Source: Triangularia verruculosa
Lineage: Eukaryota > Ascomycota > Sordariomycetes > Sordariales > Podosporaceae
DNA length: 64,000 bases
Assembly (NCBI GenBank): GCA_033296885.1
Contig: MU863987.1
Coordinates: 1-64,000 of the forward strand
Direction: 5' to 3'
Below the pieces are notes generated by a model. The model was not told the DNA's origin and did not search any database. It saw only the letters and a program-made list of their open reading frames with translations. A program made the translations under genes and the position numbers. Positions 23,213-35,120 of this stretch are shown piece by piece; position 1 is the stretch's first letter; each line of letters starts with the position of its first letter.

Positions 23213-25906
23213 TCAGGTACCAAAGTCTGGTAGATTCGACCAGTTCAACCAATCCAACGCCGCGGTATCGTCCCACGGGTACATATTGAGCGCTGGATCA
23301 AACTCATTATTGACCCTGCTGAGTGCCTCAACAATCTGATCATCAGACATGGAGGAGAACTGAATTGGCTCGGACCAGATTGGTGGTTCCAGAAAACCAG
23401 AGACAGCTGGATTGGGAGGTATGGCGTCAGTCATTCCAAAGCTGCTGCGAGCATGGTTGTGATTGTTGGCGTTATTGTGTCTTGCATAGGGTGTTGTGGC
23501 TTGGTGTTGAGTTAGAGGTTCCGTCTGGTGACTAGTGCGGGGGCGAGGGGCTGTTTCATTTGCTGATAGCGCTGCTTTCTTAACGATATATTTGAGGTAT
23601 TTCCCATACAGAGCTGACATGCCGTTCCGGTGCTTCGTTGCCGAGCCAATGCGTTCGAGGACCTCTGCTGTTTCTTCGATGAGAGCTCGGACGCTTGGGG
23701 CCAGATTAGAGTTGCCCGGGAGTTGACCGCTAAGACGGAGGGCAAAGCATGCGGCAAACGAGATCATGATGGCCGTGTTGTTGGGCATGCTGGACAGCTG
23801 GCCTTCCCCTTGAATGGCAGCGCGCATAACGTTGAGTGCGGATGACAGGCCGGCTGCGTGGAAGAAGTGTCGTACTTCGGTTGGGGCCGTTGGGTGGTTA
23901 ATGACGCTGCTGTAAATAGACAGTCGGGTATGTGTCACCAAGATCTGGACATACGGCGGCAGTTGATGCTCTGTTTCCTCGTCAGTAAACAGCGGTTCTG
24001 GGCTACGCATGAAACCACCAGACATACGTGGCCCGGTGCCAATCGAGATGCCCCATTTGGCATGCCATTCCTCAAAGAACTTGTCAACCGTCATTTGGAT
24101 CCTGCCAAGGTGTCAGCGGCGTCTTGCCTGCAAGTGCGAGCAAAAGCACTTACGAGGTCGCAATGATGCCACCCCCCGTTCTCCCGTCTCGGGAGCCGTC
24201 ACAGACTGCTCTGATAGACGCAAACAAGTCATCCTGTCCAGCGTCAGTAATGGTCTCCACTTTCACTCATACGTCAGATAGCTTACCAAGTCCCTTCTCA
24301 AAACCGCCATAGACACCAAATGGCCATCCATTGTATCCGCAATATTGGACAAATGCCACTGATCACATCCCTTGAGGATCGGCGTGATAGGTACCGTATA
24401 ACACCGCCCTCTCGCCAGACACATACCCCTCTCAAGCACGAACAGCGCAAGCCAGCACCTCTCACGCCTCCTCAATAACCTCCTGCCATACTCGCTATTT
24501 GGTTCCACATCAGAGAATCCATCCAGAGAGAGTGCCACCCTGGGATCGATGCAATCGGCTCTCGGGACCTGCATTGGCATGCCACCCATTCCTTGACCGT
24601 TTGCACTCTGTTGTGGGACCAGAATCTTGTGCAAACTGAGATCGAGTGCCATGGTCGTCGCCATGCTTACATACCAGCACGTCTCGTCATCGGTGCTGTG
24701 CTTTCCGGGTGCCATCCAGGGAACGTTGACCATGAAGGCGAGGACGATCTCGACGGAACGGTACCGGTCACGGATGATGCGGTTTACAAGGGCTTGGCAG
24801 TGGTTCGAAAGGCGACGGGACAGAGCTGCCGCACCTGGCATAAAAAGAGCCGAGGCAGCACATATTGAGGTGAAAAGAAAGGCAGAGCGGGAGCGGGTGA
24901 AAGCTGATGTGTACAAAGCTGGATCGAGACCCCAGCGGGTGTGCGCCAGGTTGTGGTGAAAGCTGCCGGCTGTTAGTTTGCGTTCAGACCCAAAAATACG
25001 GGCCATACCATACGTACAAGTTGAACAGGGTGTCCGCTTCCTCCGTGGTCATAAGCCCGAGGTCGATTGGGTCCAGATCGGCTCCAGTATCGAGACTGAA
25101 CTGGCTAAGCTTAAAGAACTTTTCCACCTCGGAGATCTTATCGGGTTGCTTATTTTGACGGGCACGTAGGTGGGGGGCAGCCTCGGCAGCTGTACTATCA
25201 TTTACCGACTTTGGTGATACATGAAGATCAGATGCACGGGCAAGGAGTTGGAGAGGGTTCTCAGCGTCGTCAACCGCAAGACTCTCCTCGACGGCCTGGC
25301 CCTGCGACGGGGTCGATCCCGGGGGCGGGACGCTCATGCCGTCTTGGTCAGAGGCACTGCTGTCTCCGGCGTCGGATGAGGCGTCTGGTAAGAGTATATC
25401 GCTTTGTCTTGAGTCTCGCCTTGGGTTTGCGTTGCGTCCACCGACCTGGATAGTGTCGCCTTGCGGTAAAGAGTTGTCCGACGCAGCTCCAAGAAGAACC
25501 TTGAGCTCTGATACGACCTTGGTGGCCTCAATTCCTTGAATGCTTGTTCCCGATCGTCTCACTGCCTGCTCAACCTGGTGCAATGCCTTCTCAAGCCCCG
25601 TACGTTTGCTGTATGTGGGGTTAGCAACGAACCAGACACTTATCGTGAGAAAATATATCCTCACTTCTTGACACCCTTTCGCCGACCAACATGAAAGTCT
25701 GGACGGACACACTGCACACCCAACTGAAGACAGCGCTGGCAACGATCGTCGTTTGGTATGCGTCCTTTCTCACACTTGATTTTGCTCCTGCGGCAGACGA
25801 GACATGCAGCAGCCCGGCGGCTGTTGTGATCCTTTGGCGAGTCCTTGGCGCTATCTGCTTTCTGTGCGCCAGCAGTGTCTGGCCGGTCTATTGAGTCGAT
25901 GTCCAT
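23213..25906 (-). CDS. Zn2Cys6 fungal transcription factor
   Basis: A nuclear DNA-binding regulator. Six exons (25906-25665, 25608-25018, 24962-24287, 24233-24154, 24101-24028, 23970-23213) give 806 aa. Residues from about 35 carry the binuclear cluster: CLVCRRSKIKC, then CQRCLQLGVQC, spacing CX2CX6CX10CX2CX6C. A basic linker (HVGRRKGVKK) and a coiled-coil-like segment (LEKALHQVEQAVRRS) follow, then a Ser/Pro/acidic region. From about 260 onward comes the fungal-specific transcription-factor middle region (HTRWGLDPALYTS, TRSRSAFLFTSI, RRRERCWLALFVLERG). The C-terminus is acidic and aromatic, as in activation domains. The target is unknown. Its stop codon lies only 6 bp from that of the convergent carrier gene. 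Confidence 0.88.
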
Positions 25907-27543
25907 CTTGGGCGCGAGCCAGACGAAGGTGTTGACGCCTTCCAGTCCAGCCTTTTTGTGAAGTATTACCTTATTCCAGGTTGCGGGGAGGCTGGTCAGC
26001 CTGCACCGAGCTGCAAGTCACCAAAGATTCCGAGTCCCGAGTGTTGGCGTTGGGGTAAGTGAGTTGAGTGGCCGCTCGGATGCTGAGCCAGCTGTCCGGC
26101 TTCGCTTGCCAGTGCCAATTGCGGTTGAGTGTGACCCTTCTCCAAGAATCCCCCCCTTTTAGCTCCAGGTGTTAGTCTCTTGTCATTCAGCGTCAACGCC
26201 GGCAACGACACATGATAATCCGAGTCCCGGGCTGGTGTGATGGTGTTTTGTGGTGTTGTGGCATTTCCGATATTTTTGTTCGCTTCTCGCCCACATATGT
26301 CGTTGCTGGCATCGTAAAAAGTCGGGTCAAGTAGCGTTACATTCCACAATCCCACACTCACAGCCTGTCTGTCCTCCATGGCCGCCTGGATGAGGAACCG
26401 TTTGTTCATCACCGGACCATTTAACCGTGACTGTTGAGTGCGCCTATCGGTTTCTCCCGCCTTGGCGGTTTTCACCTGTTATTTGACCAGAAGCCGTATC
26501 TTCGGAGAAATTCTGCCTATCTTGGTACCAAACGTTGGACTCCTCGGACCAGCCATTCACACACCCACTTGCCGGCGTTACGGCTCGAGGGACGCGGACC
26601 ACAGGCGCCCGAACCCAACTGGTACATGAGAACTCGCCCGCCAGCGTGGTGTATTGCACTAGCCTGTCCCCACGCGCAGTTCGCGCCAAGCCATCAGAAG
26701 AGAGGGGTTGTTGAGGCAAAACCGCCAGTTCCGGTGATGGCCTGGCTGTTATAAAGACATGAGGGGAACCATTGCAGCCAGCATGGGCTGCCCGTATTTG
26801 CTGTTATTGGCCCACCCATTAATGCCCAGTGTGACTGTCGCCGTCTCTTAACTGTTACACGGCGCAGTTACAGCAGCTGTCTGAGCATGTAGGCAAGTCA
26901 GCAGCTCGCACGAAGTAACACGAAGAAGCCGGACATATGAGCATATTTGCATTCAATACTTCGTACCAGATGCCAAGTTGGGGGAGTTGACGAAACGGGA
27001 GTTGAGCTGCAGGGAAGCTGCAGCTACGAGGTCAAGCTCAGGGACGAGGCCCGCTACTTGTCGATCTGTTGACACGTCCTCCAGGTCCAAGATCCCCTAT
27101 ACCACTTCGGCCATAAACCATTCCATGTCCTGACCGCGATCTCGAACAAGAGAAGCCCGGAGAAGGATCAACCACGTTTCGCTTCTGCGTGCCCGGCTCG
27201 CCCCGCATCGATGCTGAGCGGACATCAGGGTCGATGTGGGGTACATGCCCCACTGTCCCTTGGCTGACGTCCTTCCAGGCGCCGTTGTCATTGGTCGATT
27301 GACGGAGCGCGCTGTGATACCAGCGCATCGCGGTTTGTATGAGATATCAACGGGCCATGGCCAACTGGACTGCGTAAGAATCAAGCTAAGAGCTTGATTT
27401 CAGACGACAATGCTGGTGTGTATAAGAGCAGAGACTCCTCTGCCGAGACAAATTATGTCATAGGACAAGACCTCAATGCCTAACAAGACTGAATAAAAAG
27501 GGCATAAACACCAAAGGAAAAATATTCAAGATCACCAAACAAC
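25907..27543. other. Intergenic region, no gene supported
   Basis: The 1.64-kb stretch between the divergent Zn2Cys6 regulator and FAD monooxygenase genes has several open frames of 60-160 codons on both strands, none with a recognisable domain, plausible introns or biased codon use. It presumably contains both promoters. Divergence raises the possibility that the regulator controls the monooxygenase, but nothing in the sequence proves it. Confidence 0.5.
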
Positions 27544-28785
27544 ATGGCCGTGACAAACCACTTTCTTGAGGGCAAGAAAATCATTGTGGTCGGCGGTGGC
27601 ATCGCTGGATGCACCTTCGTGGCCGCCCTCCACAAGCTCTGGAACCCGGACCTCGCACTACCCAACATCATCGTTCTCGAACGCAACCCAAGAGATGCTC
27701 GACACCACAATTACTCCATATCTCTCCATGGTGACAGCGCCAATGGTGGCCTGGTCGCCTTGCGACAACTCGGTCTCCTCGACGAAACCCTAAGGCACTC
27801 CATATTCGGCCTTCGGTCGGGCCAGTTTAAGATGTGGGATTCGAATTGGAATGAGCTGATGTCGACCCAACCTCAGCCATGGGGTAACTTGCCAACTGGT
27901 TCCATGCGAATTCAGCGCAGAAATCTCGAGAGGATTCTTGTCGGAGAGGCAGAGAGACAAAATGCAGCCTTCCACTGGGGAGTTGAATGCACCGGGACTG
28001 AGCGGTTGGACAATGGCAAGATCCGGGTCGCGGTAGAAGATGAGACGGGAGCCAAAGACAGCCATGAGTGTGACTTCCTTGTGGTCGCCGATGGTGCTCA
28101 GAGCAATCTCAGGGCTGCTCTTCGGCCGCACGATGATCTCAGATACGCCGGCGCGGTTCAAATAGGCGGCAAAGCCGAGTTCCCGCACGGAATACCCAAG
28201 CCGATTGAGGACAACTGGGGTCTCATGCTGTCCGGAAAGGGCGTTTGCTGTTACTTTTCCGCGGTCGACAAGGGCACAGTTGTCTGGGCCTTGAGCCAGC
28301 AACGACCTGAGCCGGATACTCGAACAAGCATGTCAACGCCTGACAGGTTCGTGACTTTGAAAGAGGAGGCTCTCCGACTCGGCAATATGTTCTCAGAACC
28401 CTTCCGGACCATCGTCGAGTCGACCAATCCATCCTCAGCCTTTGTTACTGCGGCCATGGAAAAGGAGCCATTCCGACACGACGATCCAAACCTCGAGAGA
28501 ACAGTCTTTATCGGCGATGCTAACCATGCTGTGAGTCCTTTCGCCGGGAATGGGGCCAACCTGGCACTGAAGGATGGGTGGGATCTTGCGGAAAATATCT
28601 GTTACCAGTCATCGCTTGACAATGCTGTGGCAGCGTATGACAATCTCGGTTTCGCACGGGCAGCCGAGGCTATCAAATCGTCTCACCAAAAGATTGACTT
28701 TGCCCATTGTACAAGCGTCAAAGATTCGCTGTTACGTGCTGGACTTGCAACTGGACGGTGGTTTATGTGGATGCGGGGAATGTGA
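27544..28785 (+). CDS. FAD-dependent monooxygenase (PHBH-fold)
   Basis: A flavin hydroxylase of the UbiH/salicylate-hydroxylase type, using NAD(P)H and oxygen; the substrate is unknown. A single exon gives 413 aa. The N-terminal dinucleotide-binding motif is IIVVGGGIAG (residues 13-22). The middle DG motif reads FLVVADGAQSN, and the GD motif near the end reads VFIGDANHAVSPFAGNGANL, where FAD ribityl contacts are made in the family. No signal peptide or membrane anchor is seen. The gene is intronless, unlike most of its neighbours. It lies head-to-head with the Zn2Cys6 regulator across 1.6 kb, an arrangement common for catabolic or small secondary-metabolism loci. Confidence 0.88.
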   Translation: MAVTNHFLEGKKIIVVGGGIAGCTFVAALHKLWNPDLALPNIIVLERNPRDARHHNYSISLHGDSANGGLVALRQLGLLDETLRHSIFGLRSGQFKMWDSNWNELMSTQPQPWGNLPTGSMRIQRRNLERILVGEAERQNAAFHWGVECTGTERLDNGKIRVAVEDETGAKDSHECDFLVVADGAQSNLRAALRPHDDLRYAGAVQIGGKAEFPHGIPKPIEDNWGLMLSGKGVCCYFSAVDKGTVVWALSQQRPEPDTRTSMSTPDRFVTLKEEALRLGNMFSEPFRTIVESTNPSSAFVTAAMEKEPFRHDDPNLERTVFIGDANHAVSPFAGNGANLALKDGWDLAENICYQSSLDNAVAAYDNLGFARAAEAIKSSHQKIDFAHCTSVKDSLLRAGLATGRWFMWMRGM

Positions 28786-29160
28786 AGTGTCGTGTGCATA
28801 GTCGCAATCGCGTTGCTGGAGTTGGGGTTGAGTTGCGCTGGGCTGGGCTGGGGCTTTGGTGTTTTGGAGAACTTGCTTTTTCTGCCTTCGATGGCGTCTT
28901 GGCATGAGAGCGGTCCTCGCAGGTCGGCTTCTGCCCAGGGAATCAGAACCAGTAGATAAGATGGAGGAGTCCCTCAAGATATCAAAATTTACGATAATTA
29001 AATATTAGACCTTCAACTTTGCCGTTTCCCAAGTTGAAGATATCCATTTGCGAAGTGAAAGATGGCGGGAAAATTGGAGATGCAGGCTTCCAGAAGCAAA
29101 AGCGCTGTGACAAAGCCCCACAGCGTCCTTTGATAGGAGAGCGGTGGGACCGGCACTTTG

Positions 29161-29203
29161 ACGCGGACGCGCCTTCCCTGGACCTCATCGCGTCGTATCG
29201 CGT
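29161..29203. promoter_or_regulatory. Cluster of four ACGCG (MCB-type) boxes upstream of msh6
   Basis: ACGCG occurs at 29161-29165 and 29167-29171 on the plus strand, and as CGCGT at 29189-29193 and 29199-29203. ACGCG is the core of the MluI cell-cycle box bound by the fungal MBF (Mbp1/Swi6-type) complex, which drives G1/S expression of replication and repair genes. The cluster lies about 165-205 bp before the msh6 start codon. Confidence 0.5.
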
Positions 29204-29366
29204 CCCACTTAAACTTTCTGGGATGCCAGGGGCCCCGAACTGCCACCGACCCAATTCAGCGCTGTCCATCTTGTTCTGCCTGCTTTCCCCTTCTTCATGT
29301 TATCCTTTTCTTGATCTGACAATCCTTCAATCCTTCCAATTCACGTCTTTGCAACCAGTGGCAAAG

Positions 29367-32300
29367 ATGGGAGACAAGACAGCAGCTCGCACTCCGGCGA
29401 AGACGCCGTCCACAGCTAAGAAACAGGGACAGGCGCCGTCAACGGGCAAGCAACAGAGCATTCTCGGCTTCTTCTCTAGAACACCAGCAAGCAGTGCCAA
29501 TGCTCCCAATTCCTCGCCATCCGTCAGGCCGACGCCCCCTCTCAAAAAGTCCACATCTTCCCAATGTCTCCAAGAGACCACCAAGTCCAACTCGGTTCCT
29601 CCGAGACGAGCACCCAAGGCCACACCGGTTCCTAGCAGTGATGCCCCTGAGCCGACAAGTTCTCAGGAGAACAGAGATGCCAGCACCGCCAAGGTAGCTT
29701 TTGTCCATTTGTTGTTGTTTCTCTGTACCATGTGCTGACGTTTAGTGATACAGGCGTCAAAGTCACGAACGACTATGAAGAACACCACGACGCTCCCTAG
29801 CAGTCCCTCTCGCAAGGTCAAGAAGGCTGTCAACTACGCCGAGTCATCCGACGAAGAGGACGAGGAGTTCATCGCTTCATTGACATCGCGGAAGAGCCGA
29901 CAGCGTCGTCCCCGTGCAGCGGTCCTTGACGACGATAACGAGGACACCTACGAGGCTGGAGCCAATGATGTTGAGGAGGAAGACAGTATGCCATCTATTC
30001 TGTTTTCTTTTTGGACTCCGGACACTGACGCGGTACAGATGAGATGGATGATTTTGTAGTATCAGACGACTCAGATGCCCCCTCGAGATCAAAGAAGAGA
30101 AAACGCCCAGCTGTAAAAGCCTCAGCCCCGAGAAAGAAGACCACAAATTCCTCGCCGCCTCGTTCTACCGCCCCAGACTTTGACGACGATGAGGTCATGG
30201 AGGATATTCCACCTTCGACATCCACTGCACAGAAGTGGAAATACGATCCTGACAGTATCCATAACGACGAGCAGCAGGATACTGTAGCCAGGGCTCCTCC
30301 GGCCGTGAAGAAGGCCTCTTCGGCTCCCAAGACGAAGCCCAAAGCGCATACTCAAGAGCCAGAGAAGAGATATCCCTGGCTGGCCAATCTTTTGGATGGA
30401 AACAAGAAGCCACCGACGGATCCAGAGTTTGATCCCACTTCGATCTACATTCCGCCAGCCGCAGAGAAGCAATTCTCAGCTTTTGAGAAGCAATACTGGG
30501 ATATCAAGAAGAAACTCTGGGACACCGTTGTTTTCTTCAAGAAGGGCAAGTTTTACGAGCTGTACGAGAATGATGCCACAATCGGTCACCAGCTGTTTGA
30601 TCTGAAGATGACAGACCGCGTCAACATGCGTATGGTGGGTGTTCCTGAGAGCTCGCTTGACATGTGGGTCAATCAGTTTGTGGCCAAGGGCTTCAAGGTT
30701 GCGCGTGTAGACCAGATGGAGTCTGCGCTCGGTAAAGAGATGCGCGAACGCGGCGATGCAAAGGCCAAGAAGGCGGACAAGATTATTCGTCGTGAGCTGG
30801 CTTGCATCCTAACAGCTGGCACGCTGGTGGACGGTAGCATGCTCCAAGATGACATGGCCACCTACTGCGCAGCCATCAAGGAGTCTGTTGTTGACGACAA
30901 GCCTTGCTTCGGCATTGCGTTTGTGGATGCCGCGACCGGCCAGTTCTTCATTTCCGAATTCGAGGATGATGTCGACCTGACCAAGTTTGAGACCTTTGTT
31001 GCGCAAACGTGCCCTCGGGAACTGGTCTTGGAGAAGTCGCGTCTTTCTACCAAGGCCCTCCGTATCCTCAAGAACAACACTGCGCCCACCACCATCTGGA
31101 ACTATCTCAAACCGGGCACCGAATTTTGGGATGCTGAGACGTCCAGGAGAGAGCTGGAATGCAATGGTTACTTCCTCAACAATGATAGCCAGGAGGAGAC
31201 TTGGCCGGAGAAGCTGAAGCAGGTCAAAGAAAAGGACCTCCTAATGTCGGCTCTTGGTGGCTTGGTTCATTACCTGCGATTCCTCAAGCTTGAGCGCAGT
31301 CTGCTTTCGCAAGGCAACTTTGAGCCCTACAACCCGATTCACCGCAATGGAACTCTTATCCTGGATGGCCAGACCCTCATCAACCTCGAGATCTTCTCCA
31401 ATACAGCCAATGGTGGCGTGGAAGGGACGCTGTTCAGCCTTCTCAACAGATGTATTACACCTTTCGGAAAGCGTCTTTTCCGTCAGTGGGTCTGCCATCC
31501 ACTTTGCAACATTCAGAAGATCAACGAACGCCTTGATGCGGTGGATATGCTCAACAACGACCGCAGTGCCCTGGCCGAGTTCTCGTCCCACATGAGTAAG
31601 ATGCCTGACTTGGAACGATTGATCTCGCGCATCCATGCCGGCTCGTGCAGACCCGAAGACTTTGTCCGTGTTCTTGAGGGATTCGAGCAGATCGACTACA
31701 CCATGAACTTTCTTGGGGCTTTTGGTGGTGGCAATGGCCTGGTTGACCGGCTCATCTCCGCCATGCCTGATCTCAAAGAGCCTCTCAGCTACTGGGAGAC
31801 CGCTTTTGACCGAAAGAAGGCTCGGGACTGCAAAGTTCTCATTCCTGCGCGCGGAATTGAGGAGGATTACGACAACAGCGAAGACGAGTTGAAGCGCATC
31901 AAAGAGGAGCTGAATCAACTGCTTGACAAGCAAAAGACTGCCTTGAAATGCAAGCAAATCAAGTTCACTGACGTGGGCAAGGAGGTTTACCAGATTGAAG
32001 TGCCAAAGTCAGTCAAGGTGCCATCGACTTGGCGCCAAATGTCAGCAACAGCTGCAGTCAAGCGCTACTACTTCAGAGAGCTGGAGAACCTTGTCCGTGA
32101 GCTGCAAGAAACCGAAGAGACTCACTCTCAGATCGTCAAGGAAGTCGCATCAAGGTTCTTTAAGAAATTCGACGTTGATTACGAGGTGTGGTTGCAGGCC
32201 ATCCGCATCATCTCGCAGTTGGACTGCCTGATGAGCTTGGCCAAGTCTTCTTCCGCACTCGGGCTTCCCAGCTGCCGTCCAGAGTTTGTTGACGACGAGC

Positions 32301-33191
32301 GCAGTGTCTTGCAGTTTGAGGAGCTCCGGCATCCATGCATGATCAACAGGGTTGACGACTTCATCCCCAACGACATTCACCTCGGTGGCGACCAAGCCAA
32401 GATTAACCTTCTTACTGGAGCCAACGCGGCTGGAAAGTCGACTGTTCTTCGAATGGTGAGTTTATCATACCGAATAATTTCTCGTTTATCTGATAACTAA
32501 CATGTGCTAGACTTGTACTGCCGCTATCATGGCCCAGATTGGTTGTTATGTTCCGGCTGTGTCGGCCAAGCTCACACCTGTTGACCGTATCATGTCCCGT
32601 CTCGGCGCCAACGACAACATCTTTGCGGCCCAAAGTACCTTCTTTGTCGAGCTCTCCGAGACCAAGAAGATTTTGTCTGAAGCCACCTCGCGCTCTCTTG
32701 TTATTCTTGACGAACTGGGTCGTGGTACCTCTTCGTATGATGGTGTGGCTGTTGCCCAAGCTGTGCTTCATCATGTGGCCTCTCACATTGGTTGCATCGG
32801 TTTCTTTGCCACGCACTACCACAGTCTGGCCACCGAGTTTGAGAACCACCCCGAGATTCGTGCTCGAAGAATGCAGATTCATGTCGATGGCGAGAACCGA
32901 AGAGTAACCTTCTTGTACAAGCTGGAGGATGGCGTTGCTGAGGGATCGTTTGGTATGCACTGCGCTGCCATGTGTGGTATTCCCAACAAGGTCATTGAAG
33001 AGGCCGAAGTGGCAGCCAAGGAGTGGGAACATACCAGTCGGCTGAAGGAGAGTTTGGAGAGAGCAAAGACCGGCTGTTACATCCCTCTTGGAGTGTTGAG
33101 TGATGTCGCCAGCCTACTCCGGGTGGGTGGTGAATCAGAGGTTCAAGAGCGCGGAATGGAGGTGTTGTTGCGAGCCATTGAGGCGCTTTGA
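29367..33191 (+). CDS. msh6: DNA mismatch repair protein MSH6
   Basis: MSH6 pairs with MSH2 as MutS-alpha, which recognises base mismatches and small loops in the nucleus. Four exons (29367-29693, 29754-29985, 30039-32455, 32511-33191) give 1,218 aa, the usual MSH6 length. The N-terminus carries a PCNA-binding box, QQSILGFF (about residues 31-38), then a long disordered, charged region. The mismatch-sensing Phe-X-Glu motif is in GKFYELYEND (F358, E360). The ATPase has Walker A GANAAGKST (about 980-988), a small-residue variant of the common NMGGKS form, and Walker B LVILDELGRGTSSYDG. The FATHYHSL block follows. Four ACGCG boxes upstream suggest G1/S control. Identification is firm. Confidence 0.96.
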
Positions 33192-33557
33192 GTCTTTTCT
33201 GTTTAAGGATCGGGCTGCCTGGCATCATGGGATTAGCTAATGGGCGAAAAGAAACATGTCAATACTTTATTTGTTCGGAGAGTTTGCTGGCTTGGTGGGC
33301 GTCTGGCATGGCGTCGCAGGGCAAAACATGGGTTAATACATGAGAATAACGTGGGTAATACAACAGAGTCTGTCCTTGTCATGTATCTAGAGATCTTGTA
33401 CAAGATATGGCTTGATTTGCTGAACACGTTGCGGCGGTAGAAATAGTGATGCATCATAACTTGGGCCGATAAGGGTCGTTTGGCATGCAATGAAGTGCAA
33501 TCGATTGAGGCTCAATATTTTATCTAGACATATGACCACATTAATCCTTTACTCCGG

Positions 33558-35120
33558 TCAACCCTCTACCGGTTCCAGTGATTTCTTCCGCAGAGCCTCT
33601 TCGTCCGACATCTTGCCATCCTCGGAGTCTAGGTCTTCTTCTTCACTCTCGTCCAAGGCAAAATAGTTCTCCCCTCCATCGCTAGTCCTCGGCATTAAAG
33701 CCAGCGCTTCCGTGCCATCGTCGCCCCCTCCAAGAGCTTGCTTCCTCTGCTTTTCAGCCCTCCAGAGCCAGTACCCTAGCCCGGCTGCCTCGACCAAACC
33801 GATCACAGCTGCGACCCAAATCGAGCTTGCTCCTTTTCCAGAGAGCAGCATCCCTAACACAACATTTGCTAAGCCTCCTGCAACGACGAATCTGCCCAGC
33901 CAAATATGTCCGTATGATATCCAGGTTCTCCTCTTGATCTTGACAAAATCGACATGGTGTTTCAACCCAAGAACACTTTGCACGATCAATCCCATGATGA
34001 TGGCGATCCCCAACCACTGGTGCAATGTCTTCGGCATGTGCCACTTGCTCAACTTCCCTCCAATCAGCGCACCCACCACCGCAACTGTCGTAGCCACCGC
34101 CTGAACCCTCCAATGCCTCTTGAACGGTCTCCCTTTACCGCTGTTCAACCTGATCATCACCACACCTAACGGGAACAACCCCAGAAACCCCACGCCCATC
34201 ACCACCCCGTGTATTTTGGCAAGCGACCAGACCCGCGCAACAAAGTCGAACCAAGCCCCAAACCCAATCGGTCCGTCGCTTGTCCCTATCCTTTCATTAC
34301 TTGGCTTCTCTTCAAAATCCCAGTCATGTTTCCCTTTGGCATCTGCTGAAAAAGCACGGGTCATATCAACCCAAAACCGTCCGTATCCCCCCGAACTCTC
34401 CTTATGTCTATGCATCTTCAACTTGGCATCCACGGTGAACTCCCCTCCATCATGGGTAAAGTCTTGGTTATCGTTATGCGCCCAAATCCAAGGCATACTC
34501 CCCCCCTTGCCGGCCCCTCCCCACCCATGCACACTCCTGAATTTATCACACTTTTCACATAAAATCTCTATCCTGGCCGCGTGCGTCGGTGGTCCCGTGG
34601 GAATGTGATGCTCCTCCTTCTCATCATCATGTCTCCTCACCTTTCCCTTCAACTCTTCCCATTCCGCACGGATGATCTTGATCGTCCCTCCATCCGGCTG
34701 CTGCTCTCCTTTTACCTCTGTCCCGTCAAGACTGACGTGATTAATTGTCTGAGGCTGGTGGTGACCGTCGACAGTCCTGATACTGACGGTTGGTTTATTG
34801 TTTTTGGAATTGGGGTCGCCGTAGACGATGATCATGATGGAATTGGCCATTTGAGGGCCTGTTCCGATGGCGGTCCATCCTAAGGAAGAAGAACGGCGGA
34901 GGGAGAGGGAGAGATGGAAGTCAAGGTGGAAGTCGTGATTGGGGGTTGGGTTGGAGTGGTTTGTGACGGTGAGGCCGACGCAGAAGTCGGCTTGGCCGGT
35001 GGAGTGCCCGAAGCGGCAGTATTGGGTGTTTTGGGTTTGGAGGGGGGTTTGGGCGAGGGAGGGGGTGAATAGGGAGATGAGCAGGAGTAGGGTGAGGTGA
35101 ATGAAGTTGATGAAGGCCAT
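33558..35120 (-). CDS. Secretory-pathway DOMON-cytochrome b561 membrane protein
   Basis: A putative transmembrane haem protein that may pass electrons across a membrane. Intronless, 520 aa. Residues 1-23 are a signal peptide ending near SLAQ. Residues of about 30-270 form a DOMON-like domain (GWTAIGTGPQMANSIMIIVY block), as in cellobiose dehydrogenase cytochromes, with a His-rich insertion. From about residue 300 there are five or six membrane segments of the b561 type with His in IHGVVMG, LHQWLG and GHIWLGR, the positions expected for haem ligands. The cytoplasmic tail is acidic (EESEEEDLDSEDGK). It converges with msh6; their stop codons are about 370 bp apart. Confidence 0.85.
   Translation of the reverse strand: MAFINFIHLTLLLLISLFTPSLAQTPLQTQNTQYCRFGHSTGQADFCVGLTVTNHSNPTPNHDFHLDFHLSLSLRRSSSLGWTAIGTGPQMANSIMIIVYGDPNSKNNKPTVSIRTVDGHHQPQTINHVSLDGTEVKGEQQPDGGTIKIIRAEWEELKGKVRRHDDEKEEHHIPTGPPTHAARIEILCEKCDKFRSVHGWGGAGKGGSMPWIWAHNDNQDFTHDGGEFTVDAKLKMHRHKESSGGYGRFWVDMTRAFSADAKGKHDWDFEEKPSNERIGTSDGPIGFGAWFDFVARVWSLAKIHGVVMGVGFLGLFPLGVVMIRLNSGKGRPFKRHWRVQAVATTVAVVGALIGGKLSKWHMPKTLHQWLGIAIIMGLIVQSVLGLKHHVDFVKIKRRTWISYGHIWLGRFVVAGGLANVVLGMLLSGKGASSIWVAAVIGLVEAAGLGYWLWRAEKQRKQALGGGDDGTEALALMPRTSDGGENYFALDESEEEDLDSEDGKMSDEEALRKKSLEPVEG

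Noticed and set aside
25996..26475. 160-codon minus-strand open frame upstream of the Zn2Cys6 gene.
   Set aside because: It lies in the likely promoter or 5' UTR and shows no domain. If translated it would be an upstream ORF, but nothing supports that.
27405..27430. TGTGTATAAGAG-CAG resembles the Tn5 mosaic end used in sequencing adapters.
   Set aside because: It is one base short of a match, single, and lies in continuous genomic sequence. Chance similarity is more likely than contamination.
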